A stretch of 64,000 nucleotides of DNA from Ancylostoma caninum. Taxonomy: Eukaryota > Nematoda > Chromadorea > Rhabditida > Ancylostomatidae. Within the stretch, counting starts at the first letter, position 1, and the number at the start of each line of letters is the position of its first letter. The notes beneath the pieces are model-generated. The model ran no database searches. It saw only the letters and a program-made list of their open reading frames with translations, and was not told where the DNA came from. Both the position numbers and the translations under genes were made by a program. This document shows, one piece after another, positions 27,098-37,800 of the stretch. The stretch covers positions 868,001-932,000 of the forward strand of contig JBAJFG010000590.1 of the NCBI GenBank assembly GCA_037903475.1, read 5' to 3'.

Positions 27098-27157
27098 AAT
27101 TACAGAACCTGCTGGTGTTCTAATGCAGGACTACTGCTGAGTTGAGCATCCTTTCCT
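27098..27157 (-). promoter_or_regulatory. Probable 5' UTR acceptor (cis or trans-splice) with uORF
   Basis: Upstream of the kinase ATG, the minus strand reads TATTTTCAG with the AG at 27157-27156, a strong nematode acceptor. It could receive a spliced leader or a 5' UTR exon. A transcript starting there would carry a nine-codon upstream ORF (27149-27120) ahead of the main ATG. A second possible acceptor, ending TTAG at 27120, would skip that uORF. Confidence 0.45.
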
Positions 27158-27159
27158 GA

Positions 27160-29237
27160 AAATAGGCTTCCGTGACACACTAAGAGCAATAACGCAAACA
27201 TAGAAGACGAAGAAAATTATAGAGGATGTCAGCATAGAAAACCAACAACATTCGAAGATCAAATTCTGTGGAAAAACTAAGTTGATTCGTAAGATCTGTA
27301 TCTACACGCAATTTTGTTTCGTAATTGGAAAACTTTACAACAACGCCGTGTCAACAAGAAAAGTACTCGCGAATTATTTAAACAACATCACATCCAATAT
27401 TATACTATCCACAAAGCAGCTCAGCTCATAGCTTCAGAAGGACGCCGATTTTGATCCAAAGGACTCGGATTGTGCTGATTCCATGTATTCACAGTTACTG
27501 AACCTTTTGCATTTCATGTGTTGATTCTCGAGTGATTTAACCATGAAGCGGCTTGATAGAACAAGCACAAAGAAGAAGAATGAATGGAAATTTAATGCTC
27601 AGCCAGATTCCTTCAAAATTTTCTGCTCGGCATTCGCAATGGCTTCTGGCGCCATTTTAACTGTGAGAAGAACTGAAACCGAGGAAAAATGCCTGGGACA
27701 TCACTTCTCATCCCAACGCTCTATCAGATCAGTACCCCACTTGAGAACCATTTCCTTGAGAAAAAAACTCGCCCAAAAACTCATTATCACAAGGGAACAA
27801 TAGTGTCGGAATTTTTTAGTCCAGGCTGACCTCTTTCTGAGGCAATAATGTCGTGGACCTATCTGATGGATGAGATGAAATCATTAACAGTACTGGCAAA
27901 TATAACAATGTGTGGTCTTTCGCTGGAGGAATCATGAATCAACCCACTAGCATGCGAATCAAACAAGTGTGATACTTTGAGAAATAATTCACCCATCGCA
28001 TCCCCTCCAAAGGAATAAGGACCTCTGCAGGACATGCATTCGAGGACTACCGGACAAAAGGTTAAGTTTACTTCAACTACGATAAAATGTGGCAACATTT
28101 AAACGAAACTAGGCTCAAGTGCATTAGTCAGATCAGAATTATAAATATTGCACGGCAAATTAGGCAAAATAGGACTCATGCTAAAAATAAAAGAGGTGAG
28201 TCACCAATTCCGTAAGCACGTTAATAACGCCGTAATAACACCGGTAGTAGCAACAGTTGCTCGACACAGAATGATACAGAAATGACAACCGAGCAGAAAA
28301 AGACAACGAACAAATGTCGCCAAGCCCGAAGATTTTGACAAAATCGATGCAGTGGAATGCATCGCTCTTATATGCGTCGCCGGTGGCTACGAGTGGCCAA
28401 CCAGTGTCCATTTACATCTCTACAAACAATGTGGAAGCTTAACGAGTGGCATTATCGACCCATGTAAAATTTCTGGGAAAAAAGTGAAGAGATGGATGCG
28501 TCTGCATGCACTGCAAGCGGGTGAACTGCAAAAACCGAAGCGATGTATGATGGATATAGAGTGCATCTCAACGCGGACGAATCGTGGAGAAATTAGACAA
28601 AAAATAAGGTGTAAAAGCATGCGGGTACTGGCGGCGGTAACGTGACGAAACCTGGGTGCTTGTCGAATATTCTACAAGATTATGAACCAAGAGTTTCAAA
28701 TCGTCGCTTTTGAGACAGACTTTACCCCCCTTGGTTTTCCTACCAATTCTTGGAAATGAAAAAAAAAACAAAAGCGACTCATAGAATAAAGGGTGTAACA
28801 TGAAGTGTAGTCCTAAATAATTAATAAAAGTAAAGACCAGAAGAGCAACACATGGCTGACATGGAAAATAATGACCAGAATTTTGATAAGACATAGAAAA
28901 TAATAAAAATAATCTACAAACTGTCAAAATCCACCTAGTGGTGACATTTCCCAAGACATCACTGAAGGAAGCAGCAAACTGCATTGTTGAGAACATGTTG
29001 GCGACATCACACTAATGCAGCTATTGGCTTCACTTCGAGCGAAAAGAAGATGATACCACTCATGAACAAAGAAAAATGCCAAATACTCATCAACCATGCC
29101 CGTCAAATGTATCCCTTAGGTGAGGTTTTGAAGGAGAAACATGAACATTTTGTGGTTGAACAACAGGACCAGCTTTTACTCTTGTTATTTTTCCAATCCA
29201 GGCATTTCGAAACGGATAGCAAACATTTCTTTTGTAA
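27160..29237. other. Intergenic, no assigned gene
   Basis: Upstream of the kinase gene on the minus strand. Open minus frames at 27859-28098 and 28568-28996 have exon-like edges (an acceptor GTAG near 28080; a block about 28655-28740 bordered by TAG and GTTTCG). They could not be joined into a frame or matched to a family. Confidence 0.4.
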
Positions 29238-29245
29238 CACCAGAC

Positions 29246-29798
29246 GGCACTATTCCACTTGTTCTGCCCCAAAATCTCAAAACCAAAAATTCCCCTAAAA
29301 CTTCGCCTAGGGGGGTTATTTGACATGCTGATCACGAATATCACATTGATTTTGCACGGTAACCCCATTTGGGTAGGGTTACGGTAGGGTAAGGGTAAGT
29401 ATGGTATCTCACAAAAACACCTGGATTTTTGCCCACGGGGGTTTTTTGACATGCTGAGCACGAATATAATGCTCATTTTGCACCGTGACCCTATTTGGGT
29501 AGGGTTACGGTGGGGTGAGGGTAAGTATACCTACCGTAACCCTACCCAAATGGGGTTACCGTGCAAAATCAATGTGATATTCGTGATCAACATGTCAAAA
29601 AACCCCTGTGGACAAAAATTCAGGTGTTTTTGTGAGACACCATACTTACTCTTACCCTACCGTAACCCTACCCAAATGGGGTTACCGTGCAAAATCAATG
29701 TGATATTCGTGATCAGCATGTCAAATAACCCCCCTAGACGAAGTTTTAGGGAAATTTTTGATTTTGAGATTTTGGGGCAGAACAAGTGGAATAGTGCC
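29246..29798. mobile_element. Foldback DNA transposon, copy 1
   Basis: 553-bp near-palindrome. Ends are GGCACTATTCC and its complement, pairing through the CTTGTTCTGCCCC and AAAATCTCAAAA blocks. The centre is a GTATAC near 29525. Each arm holds two direct subunits of roughly 130 bp with GACATGCTGA, TTTTGCAC and GGGTAGGGTTACGG motifs, so four subunits lie as two direct plus two inverted. Target duplication is a perfect 8 bp, CACCAGAC, at 29238-29245 and 29799-29806. No transposase frame: non-autonomous. An 8-bp duplication fits hAT, P or Merlin classes, and the ends do not decide between them. Confidence 0.85.
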
Positions 29799-29806
29799 CA
29801 CCAGAC

Positions 29807-31165
29807 TATTTCGGTTAAACTTTGATTAACATAACGTTTCAACTAGGAAGAGGGACAGCAATGAAATGAGTGATAGAAATGCAAATAGGAATTAGATGAG
29901 GATAAATCAACAGAATGGAATCGATACAGATGGATCCGGAAAGCGATCCCAGAAAAAACGCTGTTTCCACGACTCCCCTGGGATTTCAAAGATGTTTAGA
30001 AATCCCAAAATTCTACTTCTATTCTTCATGCTGGGGTAAGCGTCTTTGAAATGTCAGCGTTCTATAAAGTTCTGTTTTCAGTTCGAGTTCAGTTCAGGAG
30101 ACTCCAGTGGTCGATATATGTGTATGCTTTTTCACCTGTTTGGACAGTTTAGAACAAGAAGTAGGAGGAGAAGATAAGACCATTGATGTCGATGAAATGT
30201 GTGGACGCGCAGACAATCAGAATGCCACGTAGCATGCGGTGCAGCACGTGTGAGCGGGCATAGATCATAGAGTCTCTTCAATGTAGCCGTAGTAAAAACC
30301 TATTCAGAGCAAAAATATGCTGCACACGTTTGCAGACGCAAAGCCACGCATCGACCACAACGAAAAATCTCGAATCTCGCTAAAGTGCACGCACAAAAGC
30401 GGATAGGACGACCACTAATCCATAAATCCGAACGCAAAGCGTAAAATAACAAGCAGAAACACCAGTGGACAGAAAAACAATACGATAAGGAGAAAGAGGA
30501 AGGTCAACTAAGCATTCCTGCTGTGGCTTTGGGGAGCGTATCAGAAAGGATGGGGCTCGTGAAGAACCCGAAAGAGCAAGGTAACAAAAGACAGAATGGT
30601 CGGCTTTTTGAAGGAGTAAGACAAAAAGCGCAGAATGTCAAAGTTGGTTTGGTAAAATTTTCGATAACATTGAAAGAGATTTCCTTTTACTGACAATTCG
30701 CGCCCTCTTTTGTTTGACATTAGCCTCAAGCCAAATTCCCGGGTGTCTATAGCCCGTATCAAAAACGACGATAGTTGACTATTTGTGCACACGATCTGCA
30801 TTTTTCCGCTGCCTCTCCGAATATGGCACTATTTCCCGTGTTCTCTTTTTCTCTAATATCTTCACAACTACTGTCTTTTTCACGAATCGTGTCACTTGGC
30901 AGTCCGCCAAAATGAGGTAAGTCTCGCCACGTTGTTATAGGCGAGACATGTTTTGGCACGCTTTCCGCTACCGATCGTCGATTGACAGCGCCAATTTCCA
31001 TGATTTGGCGTGTGATAAAATGCGCTTTGTGTAATGGAACAAAACACATTGAATTGATCTGATTTTTGGAACAGACAGTATGTCCCTTGGTGAAACAGTA
31101 TAGAACGAACAAATTTGGCTATCAGGACATATCCTACTAAACGACCTTAAATAGAAGTTTTACCA
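29807..31165. other. Intergenic spacer between foldback copies
   Basis: Holds open frames on both strands near 30541-31112, including a minus frame with a methionine near 31003. A plus-strand AG-GTAAGT donor-like site at 30915 is followed by a small inverted repeat (GTCTCGCC and GGCGAGAC). Nothing was assigned. Confidence 0.35.
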
Positions 31166-31367
31166 ACTTTTTGGGCACTATTTCACTTGTTCTGCCCCAA
31201 AATCTCAAGATCAAAAATTTTCCTAAAACTTCGTCTACAGGGGTTATTTGACATGCTGATCACGAATATCACATTGATTTTGCACGGTGACCCCATTTTG
31301 GGTAAGTTTACGGTAGGGTAGGGGTAAACGAGGCATCTCACGGAATCATCTGAATTTTCGTGTAAGA

Positions 31368-31388
31368 GGGTAATTTGTATGGTGATCA
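31368..31388. repeat. Left copy of long flanking duplication
   Basis: Starts GGGTAATTTG and ends GGTGATCA; matches 39163-39183 exactly. The last base is ambiguous between LTR and duplication, so the length is 20 or 21 bp. Confidence 0.9.
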
Positions 31389-31650
31389 TATATGGGCGAG
31401 AAGACGGTGGGTTGGAAACCCTTTCAAGATTGTCCACAGAATGGACAGCCGGATGACAACAACAGGGTTTTGAGGCCCTGCACTAAGAATAGAGGAGAGT
31501 GGTGGTTCAGCTTTATTAAGACGAGATCAGTAACCGCTGCACTTTGCGTGCTCTTAGATCGAGTATGAGCACTCGGTGGCCCTGCCCGTACTTACAGCCG
31601 GGGTGGGCGGGGCCACGTATGCCGGGGTCATCACGGCTGGCGTGATGACA
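31388..31650 (-). repeat. 3' LTR of BEL element
   Basis: Copy of the LTR at the coding 3' end. Contains AATAAA on the coding strand (31512-31517), the likely polyadenylation signal, and a terminal inverted repeat GTCATCACG/CGTGATGAC at its coding start (31628-31649). Confidence 0.93.
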
Positions 31651-31875
31651 CTCCGGGGGCGACAAGGCATAGTTAATAACACAGAAATTTTTTTTTACAT
31701 ACATACAACAACGGTGTATCTTCGCAGCATCGGGCTGTATGGCTGGCTGGCGGAACGGGTGGGAGTTGTTGGTCGGGGGCGGTGGCTGTAGTGGCTGTTC
31801 GGTGGCGGTGGCTGGAGTCGGTGGTCGTGGCTGGAGTCGGTGGTCGTGGTGGTGGCTGGCTGTAGACGTCGTCAT
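31516..31875 (-). CDS. Small frame overlapping polyprotein stop, low complexity
   Basis: 119-codon frame whose ATG shares its A with the TGA stop of the polyprotein (TGATG at 31877-31873), a layout that can allow termination-reinitiation. The product would be Pro/His/Thr-rich, encoded by imperfect GGCTGGAGTCGGTGGTCG-type repeats, and runs into the 3' LTR. The remaining envelope region expected downstream is absent, so this is more likely a by-product of a deletion or repeat expansion than a functional gene. Confidence 0.3.
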   Translation of the reverse strand: MTTSTASHHHDHRLQPRPPTPATATEQPLQPPPPTNNSHPFRQPAIQPDAAKIHRCCMYVKKNFCVINYALSPPECHHASRDDPGIRGPAHPGCKYGQGHRVLILDLRARKVQRLLISS

Positions 31876-34800
31876 CAGTTTCGTGGTCGCTTGCTGTGAT
31901 AGACGGAGGTCGATGTCATTCTGGTGAAGGATTCAGTCAACTTCGAACACTTGAACTCCACTGGCTTTTTGGTGAACTTGGCTGTCCCTACGGGTTTCTT
32001 TTCGTGGAAGATTTCAACGCATAGCTCCGACTGTAGCTTGTTGAAAAATAGTTCTCTATTGTACTCTAAGTGACACTTAGATTTGTCCTTGCACACTAGG
32101 TCTGCCGTGTGTCGCATGTATCCATGCTGACATGCGAAAGCACTAGAACTTAATGCGCAAATCATTGTGCAGATCGCTAGGGTTGCGGTAGGTAGAGGAA
32201 CTAGCTCGAAATTCACAGCTGAGGACGTTACCTGTGTCGGCTGATTTCTCTTCCTTTTGAGGATTCTTAGGTTCGAGATCTTTCCCCTTAGCTTGGAGAC
32301 GGCACAGAGCGATAAGATTAGGGCCATTATTGCCAGATAGGTTAGCGTCGCGACCGTTGCGATGGCGCCTACTGGCCAACAGTGTGGATTTCCTAGAATA
32401 CTCTTTGATAGGAAGTACTGGTGATCACAGAACTGTGGACGATCACATACTTCGGACTGCTCGAAGCTGTTGTTGGATAGTAGACTCCGTAGGTGTATGT
32501 CCATCTTGTCATTTCTAGGTGAGATTGGAAGAGCAAAACTTAGGCTTTTCCCTGGGTCATCAGGGACTTGACAATCTCCATTGAAGCATAACTCAAACGG
32601 TCCACCTGGAGGAGTTATTCTCACTACTCCGCTGTGACACTGGATGTTGGATGAAACGTTTCCGCACATGCCTGGAGATATTAGGCACAGTATCATTATC
32701 ATAGGTAGTGACATCTTGGCAGTGTAAGAAATCTGTGGGTGAGATTCTAGGCTTTCCTCGAAGTCTCTGATCACCTGGTATGCCCGTGTCTTGGCAGCGC
32801 GACTCGGAAGTTGTCGCCTAGATGTGGCCGATGCGGGGTCGTTATCGATTTCCGCGACGTCAATGGCCTCCTGATTTTTTGGTGTACTTCTGATCTCTAG
32901 TGGGAAGATCTTGTTGAGAGGTCGTTGGATGACCCGGTGATTTGGCATCAGAATTTTTGCTGATCTCACCAACGCATCTGCGGACGAAATCAGCTCCACG
33001 ACTTTGCCGTATGGCCAGTTTCCTCTAGGTATCAAGTCCTGTTCTATCAGGACTATTTCACCTAGCTCTGGAGTAGATCTGGTGGTATGCCTCGGTTGTT
33101 TGTACAGGATTTTTTCTGCTTCACGTAGGGAGACTAGGTATTGGGTTTTCCATGTATCCCAAAATTTGTCTGCGATCATTTCGGAAAACTTGATCGCTTC
33201 GAGAGTTTGTTTCTCGGTTTGAATCAACGTCGGATCGTAGTCTGGGTCGTTTTCCAATCGCAATGTCTGTCCATCTGGGAGCGAGAACCTGATGTTTCCT
33301 TGGAGGAAGTCAATCGGTCGTAACGGTATTTTGGTAAGGTCCTCGGGATCACATTTGGTTAGTGGTCTTGTATTAAGGATCGCCTCTATCCTCGTTATGA
33401 CCGTACACATGTCTGGAAACGTCAATTTTCTGCGGCCTATTGATTTGTTTAGGGCCTTCTTGACAGATCCGACGAGTCTTTCCCAAGCCCCACCCATCCA
33501 GGGAGATGCTGGGGGATTGAACATCCACTTGATTTTTTCCTTGGCACAGTAGGTCATCAAGGATGAGCCTGAGTTGTCATCTGTTTTAAACATGGCGTCT
33601 ATTATCTGCTCTCCGTGTTTGAAGTTAGTGCCGCAATCACTACGCATGATTTTCGGCACTCCTCTGCGTGAGATGAATCGTACGAAACTGTTTAAAAACG
33701 CAGCCGTGGATAAATTTTCCACTACTTCTAGGTGCACCGCTCTAGTGGTGAGACAGGTGTAGAGGCAAACGTACATTTTTTCTTGCGACTTCGAGGTGAA
33801 AGGACCCATGAAGTCACAGCCTGTGTTCTCAAATGGCTTGGAGACCATCACTCGATCTGATGGAAGTGGTGGCATGCATGGGGCACCGAGCGGCAGTCCT
33901 TGGTACCTTTTGCATGTGGTGCAATTCTTTAGGTACTTTTTTAAAGAGCTGCTCACACGAGGGATCCAGAACCTTTGCCGCAGTATTGACAGCGTGTGGT
34001 CTTTTCCGCTGTGTGCGTTGTCCTCGTGGATTTTGAGCAGGATTAGCCTTACTAGCTCCGATTCCTTGGGAATGAAAATAGGTGACTTCGTGTCATACGG
34101 CATGAAAGCGTTTTGAAGTCGAGATTCGTGACGGAGTATTCCATTTGTGTCACATGTGATCTTCTTGTCACGGAATCGTTTTTGGAGTTCCTCCAGTTTG
34201 AGATGATTTTGCTCTTGACGGATTAGAACTTGCTCCGCCAGCTCCATGTCGGCTGACATGATTTCTTCGTTTGCGTCTAGCTTTTCGATAGTTTCAAGCC
34301 TTATAGCAGTGGTTCGTTTTTCGTTGGTAGATATCGCCCATTTTCTGGCAACCTTACCTACCAACGCAGTAACACGCAATGCCTTATCCAGCTTGGAAAA
34401 ACGAGATAGGTCTATGAGTTTTTCATTTTTGGATTGACCGTTGTCACTTGCTACCAGTGCGGTGGACACTATTTCCAACCCCTCATCAGTGTTGGTGACC
34501 TCTTGGACGCTATCGATTGGTCTAACTGGCCATGTATTGGGGGCCTGTTCTAACCAACGTGGTCCTCTAACCCAATCGTGGCCATCGATTTGTTCGGCTG
34601 TCAGGCCGCGAGTGCCAGCATCTGCGGGATTATGTGCCGTGTCTACGTGAAAGAAATGCACTGGGATGGCTTCGCTATTGAACTGTTCGCGAATTTCCAT
34701 TATTCGTTCGCGTTGGTTCGCAACGAAAATTGGCAACTTCTTGGATGATTTTAGCCACCACAAAGCTATCTCGCTATCGGTTACAATGCTGATCTCTTTG

Positions 34801-37800
34801 ACGGAGCTGCTCATGTTTGACGCTACCGCCTTGCAAAGGCGCGCAGCCATGAGGATACCGACTAGCTCCAAACGTGGAATGGTTTGGTGACACTTTTTCG
34901 GCGTGAGCTTCGTCTTTCCGCTAATTAAGGTGGAAATCGATCCAGTAGAGAGACACTGCACGTAAGCGCAGGCTGCGATCGCAACGCTGCTCGCATCTGC
35001 GAATACCCACAGGCGCATTCTATCGCCTCGTCGTTGTGGAATTGATCTTGGGACGGAAACACTAGCGTTATTGACCTCATCACATAACTTGTTCCTTCGA
35101 TCGCAGATGGATTGTTTGAGTGGTGTCTTCCAGTCTATGTTTTGATCAAACACCTCCCTCATCAATGATTTTAAATTAACGAGAAGTGGTCCGACTAGTC
35201 CGATAGGATCGTAGACGGAGTTTATTTGACTCACTATATCTCTTTTCGTGATCCTACTCATGCTTGGAAATTCAGTCTTTACTTGGTAGGTGTCTCTGTG
35301 AGTATTATAGTTGACTCCCAGTAGTTTGAATGAGCTGTTATCTAGCCTGTCGCTGGCTGTGATTTGAGAGTTGACTTCCTCAGAATTCGAGATGTATTCG
35401 CGTAAGTTCATCCCGATTTGCGCGAACAACACTTTTGAGGCTTTGTATTTTTCTAGAGCGTCCTCGATTGAATCGGCTGTCATCATAATGTTGTCCACAT
35501 ATAGGTTGTTTGCAATTTCTGTTGAGAGCTCTGTGTCTTGAGCGTTAAGAAATGCTGATAGGCACATGTTTAGAATGCTTGGCGAAGCCGTCACCCCGAG
35601 TGGAAGTCTTCTGAATCGGTAGTAGATTAGATTGTCTTTTGTGGGTGGAAGATTTATGTTTTTGAGCCACAGAAATCTACATAGGTCCTTGTTGGATTCG
35701 ACCAGATGAATTTGTGTGAACGCAGCTTCGATGTCACACATCAACACGATGTTACTTCTCCGTGATGATATCAATATGTCGTGAATTTTGTTCACGAACG
35801 ACTCTCCCTTGTGTATCACATCGTTTAGGGATAGGTTGCCTTTTCTTTTCGAAGACGCGTCGAAAACCACTCTTAATGGTGTCTTTTTGCTGGGTTTCCA
35901 CACACCTGAGTGAGGCATGTAGTAGATTCCTACAGCATTATCTTCAGCCATTGAGAAAGTTTCAATAATGCCTTCTCGCTCGTAGTTCTGTAGGATTTTG
36001 CAGTACCACCCGCATTGTTCTTGGTTCTGCTGGAGTGTTCGTTGGAGAGATTCCAGGCGTCGTATCGCCATAGCATAGTTGTCCTCCAAAAACGATATGT
36101 TTTCTTTTAATGGAAATGGGGCTGTGATGCGCCCATGCTCGAAAGAGACCTTCTTGGTGTACTCTTTCAGGTATTTGTGGACTTTGTCGTCGCCTTGGCA
36201 TTCGAGCGCGGATATTCCTAGCCCTTCTAACTCGAACATTTTTCTCAGAATGTCTTGTTCACTACTTTCGTGAACGGCAGTCAGTCCATAACACATAGCG
36301 TTCTGGAAATTCGTGGCGTAGGTGATGCCTTTCCCGTATACTGTAGGTCCGAATACGGTTTTCGTAATGTGAAGTCCCGAAGGAGTCCGTGCAGCTTCGG
36401 CAGGACCGGTGACTAGATCGTGATAGTGGTCTAGTCCTACGAGAATGTGCGGAATCTGCTGTTCTCCTCTTAGCTTTGAGTTAGCCAGGCAGATATTGTT
36501 TTCCTTCAAGAAGGTGATGTCGACCGAGGTGAGATTCACGCTCGGAAAGCTGTTGGTGATGACGGGTTTTGTTTGGATTTTCATGTCAATCTCTTCCCCG
36601 TAAGCTGTACTGATTCTCATATTCACTATGTGACTCATGAAGGACTCTATGTGGCCACCCATGCCGGACATCGTGCATATTTCTGTGGTTTCCTTTGGAA
36701 GGCCAAATCGATCGGCCACGGACTCTTCGATTACTGACTTGTGAGCTCCCGAATCAAAGAAGAAAAGTACCTTCTCGTACTCTCCAGTATTGAAATTCCA
36801 CACGTTTCCTTCGCTCGTCATGAGCACGAGCTGTGATGCGTTGGTACTCGTGGATTCTGTAACTCTCGCACTTGTGTGAGCATGGTTTGTCGTGGGCCTC
36901 GTACGATCATTTTGGTTTGTGGAGATCCTTCTGTCTCTGTTAGGTTGATATGTTGGCCTTGCATTGTTTTGACCGACCATATTTCTCTGGTTCGCGTTCC
37001 ACGATGGAGTTTGAAATCTCTGCTGATTCGCTTCTCTTTTGAAACACAAGCTTGCGTGGTGTTTTTGCCCACAGTTAGGACAGTCAGGTTTCTGACAGTC
37101 GAAACTAGTGTGTTTTGCTGAGCAACATTTCCAGCATCTGTTCTCGTCCCTTAATGTTCTTCGACGAGTCTCCTGATCTGTTATTGTTCTGCATGTCATC
37201 GATGCGTGATTGCCCTTACGGCAGAATAAGCACCCTTCATTGATATAGGGTCGCTGGTTGATACTCTTCTCTTTTGAAGTAATGACCTTACTGTTTGGCC
37301 TATGGCCGAGTCTGTTCTCGACATAAGCTTTTGCAGCAATTTCCTTTCTCAATTGCGCCAGAAGGTCCTCGATTGTTTGATTTGCGATTGTTTGGCCAGA
37401 TACTAGCACAGGTTTTACGACGTCCTGAGGAAACTTTGCTAGAATGGTCTCACACCACATGGGATCGCAAGAATTTCGCACATCATAGCCAGCGGAAATC
37501 ATCTGATTGACCAATACCTGTATTTGGTCAAAGACTGCAGTGCAGCTGTCTGCAAAATTGTTGGCCGGCTTCAGGTTCACCAACTTTTGAACGATCTGAG
37601 ATCTATTTGTTGGCTGATTGCAATAGTTTTGCTGCAACGTTCGGATAATCCAGTCGTAGTTTTGTGGAATAAGCTTTATTCCTTTGATGACAGCTTGTGC
37701 TCGACCTCTCAAGCTTTCCTTCAGTAGAAGGATTTTCTCCATAACATCCAGATCATTGCTTTTGTGAACTAGTGTTTCGAAAACTGCCCAGTACTCTGGG

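Noticed and set aside
27859..28098. Frame resembling part of an AAA-type peroxin
   Set aside because: No Walker motif was found upstream and the exon ends could not be phased; resemblance too weak to name.
29340..29530. GGGTAAGGGTAAG strings resembling telomere repeats
   Set aside because: They are part of the foldback transposon and do not match the nematode TTAGGC repeat.
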